From RBG-16-66-20 sp049651845 (GTDB lineage Bacteria > Pseudomonadota > Gammaproteobacteria > Burkholderiales > SG8-39), in the NCBI GenBank assembly GCA_049651845.1, contig JBASCW010000120.1:1-42180 (forward strand): a stretch of 42,180 nucleotides of DNA. Reading direction: 5' to 3'. Below the pieces are notes generated by a model. The model was not told the DNA's origin. It was given only the letters and a program-made list of their open reading frames with translations, and did no database searches. The first letter of the stretch is position 1. The number at the start of each line of letters is the position of its first letter. Positions 1-8,349 of the stretch are shown here, piece after piece. A program made the position numbers and the translations under genes.

Positions 1-1
1 C

Positions 2-721
2 GCCAGCACCGCGCCCGCGGCGCCGACGGCGGCGCCCGCGCAGGCAGAGAAACCCGCCGCCAAGCCTGCGGCAAGTGCCGCGCCGCGCGAGCGCTCGCAA
101 CCGGCGCCGCGCAGCGAGGAGCGCGCAGTGAGCGTCAGCCGCGGCGGGCCGCAGATCCATCCGCTGGTCGCCTCCGGCTATGCTGCGTACCAGGCGGGCG
201 ACCTGGCGAAAGCGCGCGGCGATTACCAGCAGGCGCTGCGCGACGAGCCCGCGAACCGCGACGCGCTGCTCGGCCTCGCCGCGGTGGAGATGCGCTCGCA
301 GCGCTACGACCTCGCCGATTCGTACTACCAGCGCGTCCTGCAGTCCGATCCGCGCGATCCGCATGCGCAGGCCGGCGCGATCGCGCTGCGCGGCCAGCAG
401 CTCGATCCGGTGCAGGTCGAGAGCCGCATGAAGTCGCTGATCGCCGCCGACCGCAGCGCGACCGTGCTGCATTTCACGCTCGGCAACCAGTACGCGCAGC
501 AGGGCCGCTGGCCCGAGGCGCAGCAGGCCTACTTCAAGGCCTTCGCCGCGGACCCCGAGAATCCGGACTTCGCGTTCAACCTGGCGGTGAGCCTCGATCA
601 GCTGCGCCAGACGAGCCTCGCGCTCGAGTACTACCGGCGCGCACTCGCGCTCGCGCAAAAGCGCACCGCGGGCTTCGCGCTCGACGCGGCGAACTCGCGG
701 GTGCAGCAGCTTTCTCGCTGA
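2..721 (+). CDS. TPR-repeat protein of pilus operon, MshN-like (5' partial)
   Basis: The reading frame is open from base 2, so the gene begins before the window; the GTG at 128 is probably internal. The first about 40 codons encode an Ala/Pro/Lys-rich linker. They are followed by about three to four tetratricopeptide repeats (for example a helix pair around YAAYQAGDLAKA and later WPEAQQAYFKAFAADPEN) up to the TGA at 719-721. This layout (linker plus C-terminal TPRs) matches MshN of MSHA pilus loci, where an N-terminal cytoplasmic piece and membrane helix would lie upstream. TPRs are protein-protein scaffolds, so the likely role is in pilus assembly beside the ATPase gene 71 bases downstream. 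The MshN assignment rests on context; the TPR fold is clear. Confidence 0.7.
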   Translation, partial: ASTAPAAPTAAPAQAEKPAAKPAASAAPRERSQPAPRSEERAVSVSRGGPQIHPLVASGYAAYQAGDLAKARGDYQQALRDEPANRDALLGLAAVEMRSQRYDLADSYYQRVLQSDPRDPHAQAGAIALRGQQLDPVQVESRMKSLIAADRSATVLHFTLGNQYAQQGRWPEAQQAYFKAFAADPENPDFAFNLAVSLDQLRQTSLALEYYRRALALAQKRTAGFALDAANSRVQQLSR

Positions 722-792
722 CATATGTTTGCAGTGCGGCGACCGAGCGTAACGAGCCCGCTCGTTGGCGCGCCGGGTATCATGGAGGCTGG

Positions 793-2502
793 ATGAATTC
801 GCCCACGAATCCCCAGGCCAAGCGGCACATCGGCCAGATTCTGATCGACCAGGGCATCCTCACCGAGGACCAGCTGAGGATCGCGCTGCTCGAGCAGATG
901 AAGTCGCACCTGCCGGTCGGCCGGCTGCTGGTGCAGCTCGGCTTCGTGTCGGAAGCGACGCTGCGCGACGCGCTGTCGGAGAAGCTCGGCCTGCAGTCGG
1001 TCGACCTCGCGCACATCATCGTCGATCCGGCGGCGCTGAAGATGCTGCCGAGGGAGCTCGCGCGCCGCTACCGCATGTTCCCGGTCGCGCTCGACCGCCA
1101 GGCGAAGAAATTCCTGGTCGCGCTCGCCGACACCAACAACATCGTCGCGGTCGACCAGCTGCGCGCTCACCTCAAGGGCGACCTCGAAGTCGAGCTGCGC
1201 CTGGCGGGCGACTCCGAGATCGAGCGCGCGATCGAGCACTACTACGGGCACGAGTTCTCGATCGACGGCATCCTGCGCGAGATCGAGACCGGCGAGGTCG
1301 ACTACACCTCGATCTCGGAGGGCGACGAGTACAGCCAGCCGGTGGTGCGCCTGATTTCGGCGCTGCTCGCCGACGCGGTCGAGCGCAGCGCGTCCGACAT
1401 CCACTTCGAGCCCGAGCAGAACTTCCTGCGCATCCGCTACCGCATCGACGGCGTGCTGCGCCAGATTCGCTCGCTGCACAAGACCTACTGGCCGGCGATG
1501 GCGGTGCGCCTGAAGGTGATGGCGAAGATGAACATCGCCGAGACGCGCGCGCCGCAGGACGGCCGCATCTCGGCGACCATGGCCGGCCGCGTGGTGGACT
1601 TCCGCGTCTCCAGCCTGCCGACCACGCACGGCGAGAACGTGGTGCTGCGCATCCTCGACCGGCAGAAGGGCATCGTGCCGCTCGACAAGCTGAACCTGGA
1701 AGAATCGCAGCTCGAGCTGCTCAAGCTCATGATCGCGCGCCCCGAGGGCATCATCATGGTCACCGGCCCCACCGGCAGCGGCAAGACCACGACGCTCTAC
1801 TCGATCCTGAACCACATCAACTCCGACGGCGTCAACATCATGACGCTGGAGGATCCGGTCGAGTACCCGATGACTCTGATTCGCCAGACTTCGGTGGCGG
1901 AGGCAGCCAAGCTCGACTTCGCCAACGGCATTCGCGCGCTCATGCGCCAGGATCCGGACGCGATCCTGGTCGGCGAAGTGCGCGACGAGGAAACCGCGGA
2001 GATGGCGTTTCGCGCCGCGATGACGGGCCACCAGGTCTACACCACGCTGCATACCAACTCCGCGGTCGGCGCGATCCCTCGCCTCCTCGACATCGGCATC
2101 GTGCCGGACATCATGGCCGGCAACATCATCGGCATCATCGCGCAACGCCTGGTGCGCAAGCTGTGCCGCACCTGCCGGCAGTCCTATGATCCGGACGTCA
2201 AGGAGCGGCGCCTGCTCGGCCTGACGCCGACGGAACCGGCGGCGCTGTTCCGCTCCGTGGGCTGCGAGCAGTGCGATTACCAGGGTTACCGCGGCCGGCT
2301 CGGCATCATGGAAATACTGAAGATGGATGCGGCGATCGACGAGCTGGTCGCGCGCCGCGCGACCGCGCGCGAGATCCTCACGGCGGCGCGCGCCAAGGGC
2401 TTCAAGACGCTCGCCGAAGACGGCATCCGCGTGGTGCGCGCCGGCGTCACCAGCGTGGACGAGCTGATGCGCGTCGCCGATCTTACGGATCGGATGGCGT
2501 AG
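793..2502 (+). CDS. mshE: Type IV pilus / type II secretion assembly ATPase, MshE-like
   Basis: 569 aa cytoplasmic hexameric ATPase that powers pilin polymerisation (GspE/PilB family). The N-terminus carries two MshEN-type motifs (HIGQILIDQG near residue 12 and PVGRLLVQLG near 42), the module that binds cyclic di-GMP in MshE relatives, so c-di-GMP control of this pilus is a fair inference. Walker A is GPTGSGKT at 325-332. The Asp/His box region and a Walker B-type segment (DPDAILVGEVRDEE) follow. A C-terminal tetracysteine zinc site is visible as CRTC and CEQC. Length is normal for the family. The start is an ATG shortly after the upstream TPR gene. The next gene is the GspF-type platform protein, separated by an 85-base palindromic spacer. 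MshE is preferred over PilB because of the neighbours; the ATPase family is certain. Confidence 0.9.
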   Translation: MNSPTNPQAKRHIGQILIDQGILTEDQLRIALLEQMKSHLPVGRLLVQLGFVSEATLRDALSEKLGLQSVDLAHIIVDPAALKMLPRELARRYRMFPVALDRQAKKFLVALADTNNIVAVDQLRAHLKGDLEVELRLAGDSEIERAIEHYYGHEFSIDGILREIETGEVDYTSISEGDEYSQPVVRLISALLADAVERSASDIHFEPEQNFLRIRYRIDGVLRQIRSLHKTYWPAMAVRLKVMAKMNIAETRAPQDGRISATMAGRVVDFRVSSLPTTHGENVVLRILDRQKGIVPLDKLNLEESQLELLKLMIARPEGIIMVTGPTGSGKTTTLYSILNHINSDGVNIMTLEDPVEYPMTLIRQTSVAEAAKLDFANGIRALMRQDPDAILVGEVRDEETAEMAFRAAMTGHQVYTTLHTNSAVGAIPRLLDIGIVPDIMAGNIIGIIAQRLVRKLCRTCRQSYDPDVKERRLLGLTPTEPAALFRSVGCEQCDYQGYRGRLGIMEILKMDAAIDELVARRATAREILTAARAKGFKTLAEDGIRVVRAGVTSVDELMRVADLTDRMA

Positions 2503-2507
2503 AAAAG

Positions 2508-2583
2508 GGGGTCGGAGTAACTTTTCTCAGTACCGCGGCCATGAGACCTCTCGAACGCGCACGAGAAAAGTTACTCTGACCCC
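2508..2583. repeat. REP-like palindromic element between mshE and mshG genes
   Basis: Two 20-base arms, 2508-2527 (reading GGGGTCGGAGTAACTTTTCT) and 2564-2583, are reverse complements with one mismatch and flank a 36-base spacer. The element fills almost the whole gap between the ATPase stop (2502) and the platform-protein ATG (2588). It resembles the dispersed GGGGTCAGAGTAA-type palindromes common in proteobacterial genomes, often associated with REP-associated tyrosine transposases; that link is from memory and not shown here. No second copy was seen in the window. It leaves no visible Shine-Dalgarno sequence before the downstream ATG. Confidence 0.75.
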
Positions 2584-2587
2584 ACTT

Positions 2588-3793
2588 ATGCCTCTTTACA
2601 CCTACAAGGCGATCGACGCCAACGGCAAGTCGGTGATCGGCCGCGTCGATGCGGGCAATGTGTTCGACCTGGAACAGCGCCTCGCACGCATGGGGCTGGA
2701 CCTGGTCAGCGGCGCGCCGACGGCGCAGAAAAGCCGCCTCATCGGCGGCAGCAGGGTGCCGCGCCAGGACCTGATCAATTTCTGCTTCCACCTGGAGCAG
2801 CTGGCCGGTGCCGGCGTGCCGCTCGTCGAGGGCCTCATCGACCTGCGCGAGAGCACCGAGAACCTGCGCTTTCGCGAGGTCGTGGGCGGCCTGGTGGAAA
2901 CCATCGAGGGCGGCAAGAGCCTGTCGCAGGCGCTCGCCGACTACCCGGAGGTGTTCAGCAAGGTGATGAGCAGCTTGGTGCGCTCGGGCGAGCAGACCGG
3001 CAAGCTGCCGGACGTCCTGAAGAGCCTGGCCGACACGCTCAGGTGGGAAGACGAGCTCGCCGCGCAGACCAAGAAGCTCATGATGTATCCGCTCTTCGTC
3101 GGCAGCATCGTGCTGCTGGTGACCTTTTTCCTGATGATCTACCTAGTGCCGCAGATGACCGGCTTCATCCGCAACATGGGCCAGGAAATTCCGCTGCAAA
3201 CGCGCATCCTGATCCACGTCTCGAATTTCTTCGTCAACTTCTGGTGGCTGGTGGTGGCAACGCCGATCGCGGCCTGGTTCGGCATCAAGGCCGCGGCCAA
3301 GGTCAACCCGGCGGTGGCCTACGCGCTCGACGACATGAAGCTGCGCGTGCCGATGATCGGGCCGATCCTGCGCAAGATCATCCTGTCGCGCTTCGCCTCC
3401 AGCTTCGCGATGATGTACGGCGCCGGCATCACGGTGCTCGACGCGATCCGCTCCTCGGAGGAGATCGTCGGCAACCGGCCGCTCGAGAACGCGCTGCGCT
3501 CGGCGGGCCAGCAGATCGCCGAGGGCAAGGGCCTGACCATGGCGTTCACCGACGTCGGCCTGTTCCCGCCGCTCGTGATCCGCATGCTGCGCATCGGCGA
3601 GAACACCGGCGCGCTCGACCGCGCACTGCTCAACGTGAGCTACTTCTACAACCGCGAGGTGCGCGAGAGCATCGGCAAGGTGCAGGCGCTGATCGAGCCC
3701 GTGATGACCATGGTGCTCGGCCTGATCCTCGGCTGGGTCATGCTGTCGGTGCTCGGCCCGGTCTACGATTCGATCTCGAAGATGAAGTTCTAG
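2588..3793 (+). CDS. mshG: Pilus assembly inner-membrane platform protein, GspF/PilC family (MshG-like)
   Basis: 401 aa polytopic inner-membrane protein of the GspF/PilC/MshG family, the platform on which the assembly ATPase acts. Two homologous GspF domains are visible. Each has the cytoplasmic helical bundle followed by a hydrophobic segment, with strong membrane helices near residues 170-195 (LFVGSIVLLVTFFLMIYL), 210-235 and at the C-terminus (VMTMVLGLILGWVMLSVLG). Domain-typical sequences are LAGAGVPLVEGL and MMYGAGITVLDAI. The start ATG sits five bases after the REP-like palindrome with no obvious ribosome binding site. It follows the ATPase gene and precedes the PilM/N-like gene, the normal MSHA/T4P order. 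Confidence 0.9.
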   Translation: MPLYTYKAIDANGKSVIGRVDAGNVFDLEQRLARMGLDLVSGAPTAQKSRLIGGSRVPRQDLINFCFHLEQLAGAGVPLVEGLIDLRESTENLRFREVVGGLVETIEGGKSLSQALADYPEVFSKVMSSLVRSGEQTGKLPDVLKSLADTLRWEDELAAQTKKLMMYPLFVGSIVLLVTFFLMIYLVPQMTGFIRNMGQEIPLQTRILIHVSNFFVNFWWLVVATPIAAWFGIKAAAKVNPAVAYALDDMKLRVPMIGPILRKIILSRFASSFAMMYGAGITVLDAIRSSEEIVGNRPLENALRSAGQQIAEGKGLTMAFTDVGLFPPLVIRMLRIGENTGALDRALLNVSYFYNREVRESIGKVQALIEPVMTMVLGLILGWVMLSVLGPVYDSISKMKF

Positions 3794-3813
3794 CCGCACG
3801 AGAGCCCCGCGCC

Positions 3814-5388
3814 ATGTCGGCCAAGCTGGTCATCTACTTCACCGCCAACGGCCACGCGCTGTACCGCTGGGCCGGCGGCGCGCTCGAGCTCGAGTCGCGC
3901 TTCACGCCCGACGACGCCGGGCTGGAGGAGTTCCGCGGCCGCCTGCGCGGCCGCAGCGGCGCGCTGGTGTACGTACTCGCGGACCTGGCGGGCGAGGACT
4001 TCCACGAGGACCAGATTCCCTACCTGCGCGGCGGCGACCGCCAGGCGGTGGTCGACCGGCGCATCGCGCAGCGCTACCGCGACACGCGCCTCGCGGCCGC
4101 GCTGTCGCTCGGCTACGCGACCGGCGAGCGCCGCAGCGAGCGGCTGCTGCTCGCCTCGTTCACCAACACTCAGCAGTTCACCGCCTGGCTGGACGCGCTG
4201 GTCGAGGCCGGCACGCGCCTGTCGGGCGTCTACTCGGTGCCGCTGCTCGCGCCGGCGCTCGCCGCGCGGCTCGGCCTGCGCGGCGGCCGCGTCTTCGTCG
4301 TCACCGCCAACAGCACCGGCCTGCGCCAGTGCTACCTCGAGGACGGCCGGCTGCGCTTCGCGCGGCTGGAGCGCACCGCCGACATGGCGCCCAATGCGCT
4401 GGCGGCGTTCGTGCGCGCCGAGACCATGCGCCTCGCGCAGTACCTGAGCACGCTGCGCGTGCTGCCGCGCGAAGGTCCGCCGGTCCAGGTCCTGGTGATT
4501 GCGCCGGGCGCGCAGCGCGCGGCGTTCGAGGAGGTGCTGGTGTCGGATGCGCGCCTGACCTTCCGCACCGTGGTCATCGACGAGGCGGCGCGCAAGGTCG
4601 GCATCCGGCAGCTGCCCGCGGGTGCCGCGGGCGAGCACCTGTTCCTGCAGCTCGCGGTGCGCCGGCCGCCGAAGGACCAGTTTGCCCGCGGCGAGGACCG
4701 GCGCAGCTTCTTCCTCTACCAGCTGCAGCGCGGCATCATGTCCGCGGGCGCTGCGGCCCTTGCCGCCTGCGTGCTGTATGCGGGCTGGCAGGGATTCGGA
4801 CTCTGGAGCACCAAGCAGGAGACCGACACGCAGCGCCGCGGCGCGCGCGAGGCGACGCAGCAGTACGAGCGCATCACCGCGTCCTTCCCGGTGACGCAGA
4901 CCACCACCGACAACCTGAAGGCCACGGTCGTCGAGTTCACCAAGATCGCTGCGCGCTCGGCCTCTCCGGAGCCGGCGCTGGTCTACCTGTCGCAGGTGGT
5001 GGAGAAGTTCCCGCAGATGGACATCGAGTCGGTGCAGTGGCGCGTCGGCAAGCCGGGCGCGCGCGAAGACGGCGCAGCGGCGCCGAAGCCCGCAGCCAAG
5101 CCGCCGGCTGCGGCCGGCACGCCCGCGGAGGATGCGAGCGGCGAGCTGCAGATCCTCGAGGTCTCCGGCCGGGTGAACGCAACGCGACGCTCGGACTACC
5201 GCGGCATCACCGGCCAGGTGCAGCAGTTCGCGGAGGCGCTGCGCAGCGATCCCGCCTGGCGCATCCTGCGCACGCAGCTGCCCTTCGACGTCACGCCGGA
5301 CGGCACGCTCTCGGGCGACATCGGCTCGGCCGAAGGCAACGAAGCGCCGCGATTCTCGGTCACCGTGGGGCGAGCGCTCGGCAAATGA
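3814..5388 (+). CDS. PilM/PilN-type (GspL/MshI-like) bitopic pilus assembly protein
   Basis: 524 aa. Residues 1-300 form a soluble region that looks like the actin-like cytoplasmic domain of PilM/GspL/MshI. A single membrane helix follows at about 307-330 (GIMSAGAAALAACVLYAGW), then a periplasmic region with a coiled-coil start, an Ala/Pro linker near 425-445 and a PilN-like ferredoxin fold end. In classical T4P systems PilM and PilN are separate proteins; here they appear to be a single chain, as in GspL. Its role would be to link the cytoplasmic ATPase to the periplasmic alignment complex. The ATG at 3814 lies 20 bases after the platform gene and was chosen because the in-frame upstream part is only a shadow of the platform gene. 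The stop overlaps the next ATG (ATGA). Confidence 0.75.
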   Translation: MSAKLVIYFTANGHALYRWAGGALELESRFTPDDAGLEEFRGRLRGRSGALVYVLADLAGEDFHEDQIPYLRGGDRQAVVDRRIAQRYRDTRLAAALSLGYATGERRSERLLLASFTNTQQFTAWLDALVEAGTRLSGVYSVPLLAPALAARLGLRGGRVFVVTANSTGLRQCYLEDGRLRFARLERTADMAPNALAAFVRAETMRLAQYLSTLRVLPREGPPVQVLVIAPGAQRAAFEEVLVSDARLTFRTVVIDEAARKVGIRQLPAGAAGEHLFLQLAVRRPPKDQFARGEDRRSFFLYQLQRGIMSAGAAALAACVLYAGWQGFGLWSTKQETDTQRRGAREATQQYERITASFPVTQTTTDNLKATVVEFTKIAARSASPEPALVYLSQVVEKFPQMDIESVQWRVGKPGAREDGAAAPKPAAKPPAAAGTPAEDASGELQILEVSGRVNATRRSDYRGITGQVQQFAEALRSDPAWRILRTQLPFDVTPDGTLSGDIGSAEGNEAPRFSVTVGRALGK

Positions 5389-5993
5389 ACTTCTCCTCTG
5401 CCGAACTGCGCAAACTGGGGCCGGCGCTGGTGATGCTGCTGGTGCTGGCTGCCGCCGGCGCCGCCCCGATCTTCTGGACCAAGCAGGAACAGCGCAAGGC
5501 CGAGCAGCAGCTCGCCGCCGCGCGCACAGAGCGCTCGCAGGCGCGCGAGCGGCTGACGCGCATCGCCGAGGAAGAGAAGGAAGTCAACGACAAGCTCGAG
5601 GTTTACCGGCGCTTGAAGAGCCTGCGCATCCTCGGCGAAGAGCAGCGCCTGGAGTGGGCCGACGCGATGACGCGCATCCGCACCAGCCGCGAGCTGCTCG
5701 ACCTGCGCTACATCGTCGAGCGCCAGCGGGTGCTGTATTCAGTGGCCGGCAAACCTGCGAACGTGGACTTCAACGCGAGCACCATGAAAGTGGAGATCGC
5801 GCTGCTGCACGAAGGCGACCTGCTCGCCTTCCTGCGCGACCTGCGCGACTCTGGCAACGCCTTCTACTCGGTCAAGCGCTGCCAGATCAACCGCACCGGC
5901 ACGGCGGGAACGGGCACCACGATCGTGCCGCGGCTGCGTGCGGTCTGCGATATCGACCTGATCACCATCATCGACCGGGCGGCCAAGGCATGA
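5385..5993 (+). CDS. PilO/MshJ-like pilus assembly protein
   Basis: 202 aa with one N-terminal membrane helix (about residues 13-31, LVMLLVLAAAGAAPIF), then a coiled coil rich in Lys/Glu/Arg (about 35-75) and a C-terminal alpha/beta domain. This is the layout of PilO/GspM/MshJ proteins, which pair with the PilN-like periplasmic domain encoded just upstream. The ATG overlaps the previous stop in ATGA, indicating translational coupling. Sequence similarity in this family is low, so the call rests on topology and on gene order. Confidence 0.65.
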   Translation: MNFSSAELRKLGPALVMLLVLAAAGAAPIFWTKQEQRKAEQQLAAARTERSQARERLTRIAEEEKEVNDKLEVYRRLKSLRILGEEQRLEWADAMTRIRTSRELLDLRYIVERQRVLYSVAGKPANVDFNASTMKVEIALLHEGDLLAFLRDLRDSGNAFYSVKRCQINRTGTAGTGTTIVPRLRAVCDIDLITIIDRAAKA

Positions 5994-6427
5994 GAACCGC
6001 CGCCATACTGTTGGCCTTGATCGCCGGCAGCGCGGGCGCCACGGGCGCCGGCGCGCAGGAACTCGGCAGGCTGTTCTTCACACCCGAGCAGCGCGCCGCG
6101 CTGGATGCGCGGCGCAAGGCGCGCGTGCCCGACAAGCCCGCCGCCACGCCGCAGGCCGAATCGCCGATCACGCGCGTCCAGGGCGCGGTGCAGCGCAGCG
6201 GCGGACGCTCCACGGTATGGGTGAACGGCGAGGCGATTCCCGAGGGTGCTCCCGGCGGCGCGCAGCCCCACAGCCAGGGCCGCGTGACGCTGCCGGCAGG
6301 CGAAGGCGCGCAGCGCTACGACCTGCGCGTGGGCGAATCGCTCGATCGCGGCAGCGGCGAAGTGAGGGACGTGATCGGCGAGGGCGAAATCAAGATCAAT
6401 CCTCACCCCGCCACGAAGAAGAAATGA
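5990..6427 (+). CDS. Secreted PilP/MshK-like pilus assembly protein
   Basis: 145 aa with a cleavable-looking signal peptide (hydrophobic residues 4-20, ending near AGAQE). The remainder is hydrophilic and includes a short beta-type segment (GGRSTVWVNGEAIPEG) and a Lys-rich C-terminus. GspC/PilP/MshK proteins are small periplasmic connectors encoded after the PilO-type gene, which is the position here. The ATG overlaps the preceding TGA. No lipobox cysteine was seen, unlike classical PilP. Function is inferred from position and the VNG-type motif. Confidence 0.55.
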   Translation: MRTAAILLALIAGSAGATGAGAQELGRLFFTPEQRAALDARRKARVPDKPAATPQAESPITRVQGAVQRSGGRSTVWVNGEAIPEGAPGGAQPHSQGRVTLPAGEGAQRYDLRVGESLDRGSGEVRDVIGEGEIKINPHPATKKK

Positions 6428-8346
6428 GGCGGCACAGCGCCAAACGCGATCGCGGCGTCGCCCTGCTGGCCTTCGTGGCGGTCGTCGGCCTCGTCGCCTC
6501 CTGGTTCCTGGTCAAGCAGCTGAATCTGGAGAGCGGCGGCCTGGATGCGGCGCGCAAGCAACGCACCGCCGAAGTACTGAGCAAGGCGAAACGGGCGCTG
6601 ATCGGCTACGTCGCCCACCAGGCGGCGGTGAGCGGCGAGGACAATCCCGGCGCCTTTCCCTGCCCCGAGGCGCCCGCTGGCTACGACAGCACCACTGGAA
6701 CCGACGGCAGAGTTCAAACGCCCTCGTGCACGCTGCCGGCCGTGGGCCGCTTTCCGTGGCGCACGATCGGCACCGACAAGCTGGTCGACGCCTACGGCGA
6801 GCCGCTCTGGTACGTGGTCGCGAGCGGATGGTCGAAGCCCAGCTCGAGCGGCAACACCATCATCAATTCCAACTGCACCGATGCGACCTCGGCGATGACA
6901 TGCTGGACCGGCCAGCTCACAGTCGATGGCCAGGCAAACGCCGCGGTAGCGCTCATCATCGCGCCCGGGCCCACAATGAACACCGTGGCGGCGGCCGGCT
7001 GCACCGCTGTGAATCAGGTTCGCCCAGTCACCGGGCCGCCTAACCTGGCGAATTGGCTGGAATGCGAGAATGCGACCAGCCCTGCCGACGCGAACTTCGT
7101 CACCACCGGTCCCAGCCGCTCCTTCAACGATCAGGTCATCAAGATCACGGCTGCCGAAGTCCTGCCGGCGATCGAGGCGGCGATAGCCGACCGGTTCCAG
7201 AAGGAGTTCGCGCCGCAGATCCGAACGGCCTACTCGGGGGGCGTCTGGGCCGCGACGCCCGTATCGCCATTCGCCGTGGCGTTCGCCGACCCCACCGCGA
7301 GTCCGGCAAACAGGCTGCAGGGCAGCGCAGGCACGGCAGCAGGGCTGTTGCCGGGAAGCTACGCGTTCTCCGAGGAGACCTGCACCTGCGATTCCCCGGA
7401 TACTCCGCCATGCGTGTGCAAGGTGAACACCCAGGGACAGCGGTCGTTGGAGCCCTGCACGACCGGCACCGATTCCCGCTGCGATCCTTCGTTCGTCGCC
7501 TGGCGCAGCTCCGCGCCCTGCGGCGCCGCGTTCTGCACCACAGCGGTGTCGACGGCCGGCGCGACCCTGCAGTCCTACACCTGCACTGTGGCGGGCACAG
7601 CGACGACACCTACGATGCTTACCTGCGTGCTGCGGGCGTCGGCGAGCTTGTTCGACGTGCTGTCCGGCAACACCTCGATGACGTTCCGGCTGAATGCGAC
7701 TGCTGCCAATGCCGGCATGGCGCTTCGACAGGCAGCCAGCCCCGGCGCGAGTTCCAGGGCCCCTCAGATAACGGGGATCGACACCGGCTACGCGACCACT
7801 CCGATCGGCTACAGCCTGCCGAGCAACGCGTCGACCATCAACAGCGACGGTTCCGCGACCGTGGCGATCAATGCCAGGTTCGCTTCTGGCAGCGGTTCAA
7901 TACTGGCCGTGCTCGGCTCCCTGACCTGCACGTTCTTCGGCATCCCGCTGTGCTACCAATACACCGTCACCGTCCCCATGGGTGTGCTTGCGGACAACCC
8001 GGTGGTTTCGGCTTCAAGCTCGACCTACAACTGGTTCTACCGCAACCGGTGGCACGAAGTTTCGTACTACGCGGTCGCATCCGGAATCCTGCCAAGCGGC
8101 GCCCGCTCGTGCACGACTTCGGGCACCTGTCTGCAGCTGACCAACCATCCGGACGCCGGCAAGCATCGCAGCATTCTTGCCATCGGCGGCCCCAAGCTCG
8201 GCACCCAGGTCCGCCCTGCCACGGCTTTGGCTGATCTCTTCGAGGGGGCGAACGCAGACGGCGCCTCGCCCTTCGAAACTCGTTCGGCCACGCTATTGCC
8301 CAACCGGACGTTCAACGATCGTTTCGCAGTGATCGACTCGAACTAA
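6424..8346 (+). CDS. Large PilX/GspK-like minor pilin, candidate tip protein
   Basis: 640 aa, far longer than ordinary minor pilins. The N-terminus (RGVALLAFVAVVG, cleavage expected after Gly11) is a type III signal peptide in which the usual Glu at +5 is absent, as in PilX and GspK tip proteins. The rest is secreted, rich in Ser/Thr/Gly and has many cysteines (CTCDSPDTPPCVCK and others). A PCP motif (F78 to P81) is followed by a module at about 130-240 (YVVASG ... FNDQVIKIT) that appears to recur at about 549-638 (YAVASG ... FNDRFAVID). The same layout is found in the next gene. Likely a pilus-tip or adhesin-like component. The ATG overlaps the upstream stop, and the next gene starts 3 bases after its own stop. 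Confidence 0.65.
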   Translation: MRRHSAKRDRGVALLAFVAVVGLVASWFLVKQLNLESGGLDAARKQRTAEVLSKAKRALIGYVAHQAAVSGEDNPGAFPCPEAPAGYDSTTGTDGRVQTPSCTLPAVGRFPWRTIGTDKLVDAYGEPLWYVVASGWSKPSSSGNTIINSNCTDATSAMTCWTGQLTVDGQANAAVALIIAPGPTMNTVAAAGCTAVNQVRPVTGPPNLANWLECENATSPADANFVTTGPSRSFNDQVIKITAAEVLPAIEAAIADRFQKEFAPQIRTAYSGGVWAATPVSPFAVAFADPTASPANRLQGSAGTAAGLLPGSYAFSEETCTCDSPDTPPCVCKVNTQGQRSLEPCTTGTDSRCDPSFVAWRSSAPCGAAFCTTAVSTAGATLQSYTCTVAGTATTPTMLTCVLRASASLFDVLSGNTSMTFRLNATAANAGMALRQAASPGASSRAPQITGIDTGYATTPIGYSLPSNASTINSDGSATVAINARFASGSGSILAVLGSLTCTFFGIPLCYQYTVTVPMGVLADNPVVSASSSTYNWFYRNRWHEVSYYAVASGILPSGARSCTTSGTCLQLTNHPDAGKHRSILAIGGPKLGTQVRPATALADLFEGANADGASPFETRSATLLPNRTFNDRFAVIDSN

Positions 8347-8349
8347 CCC

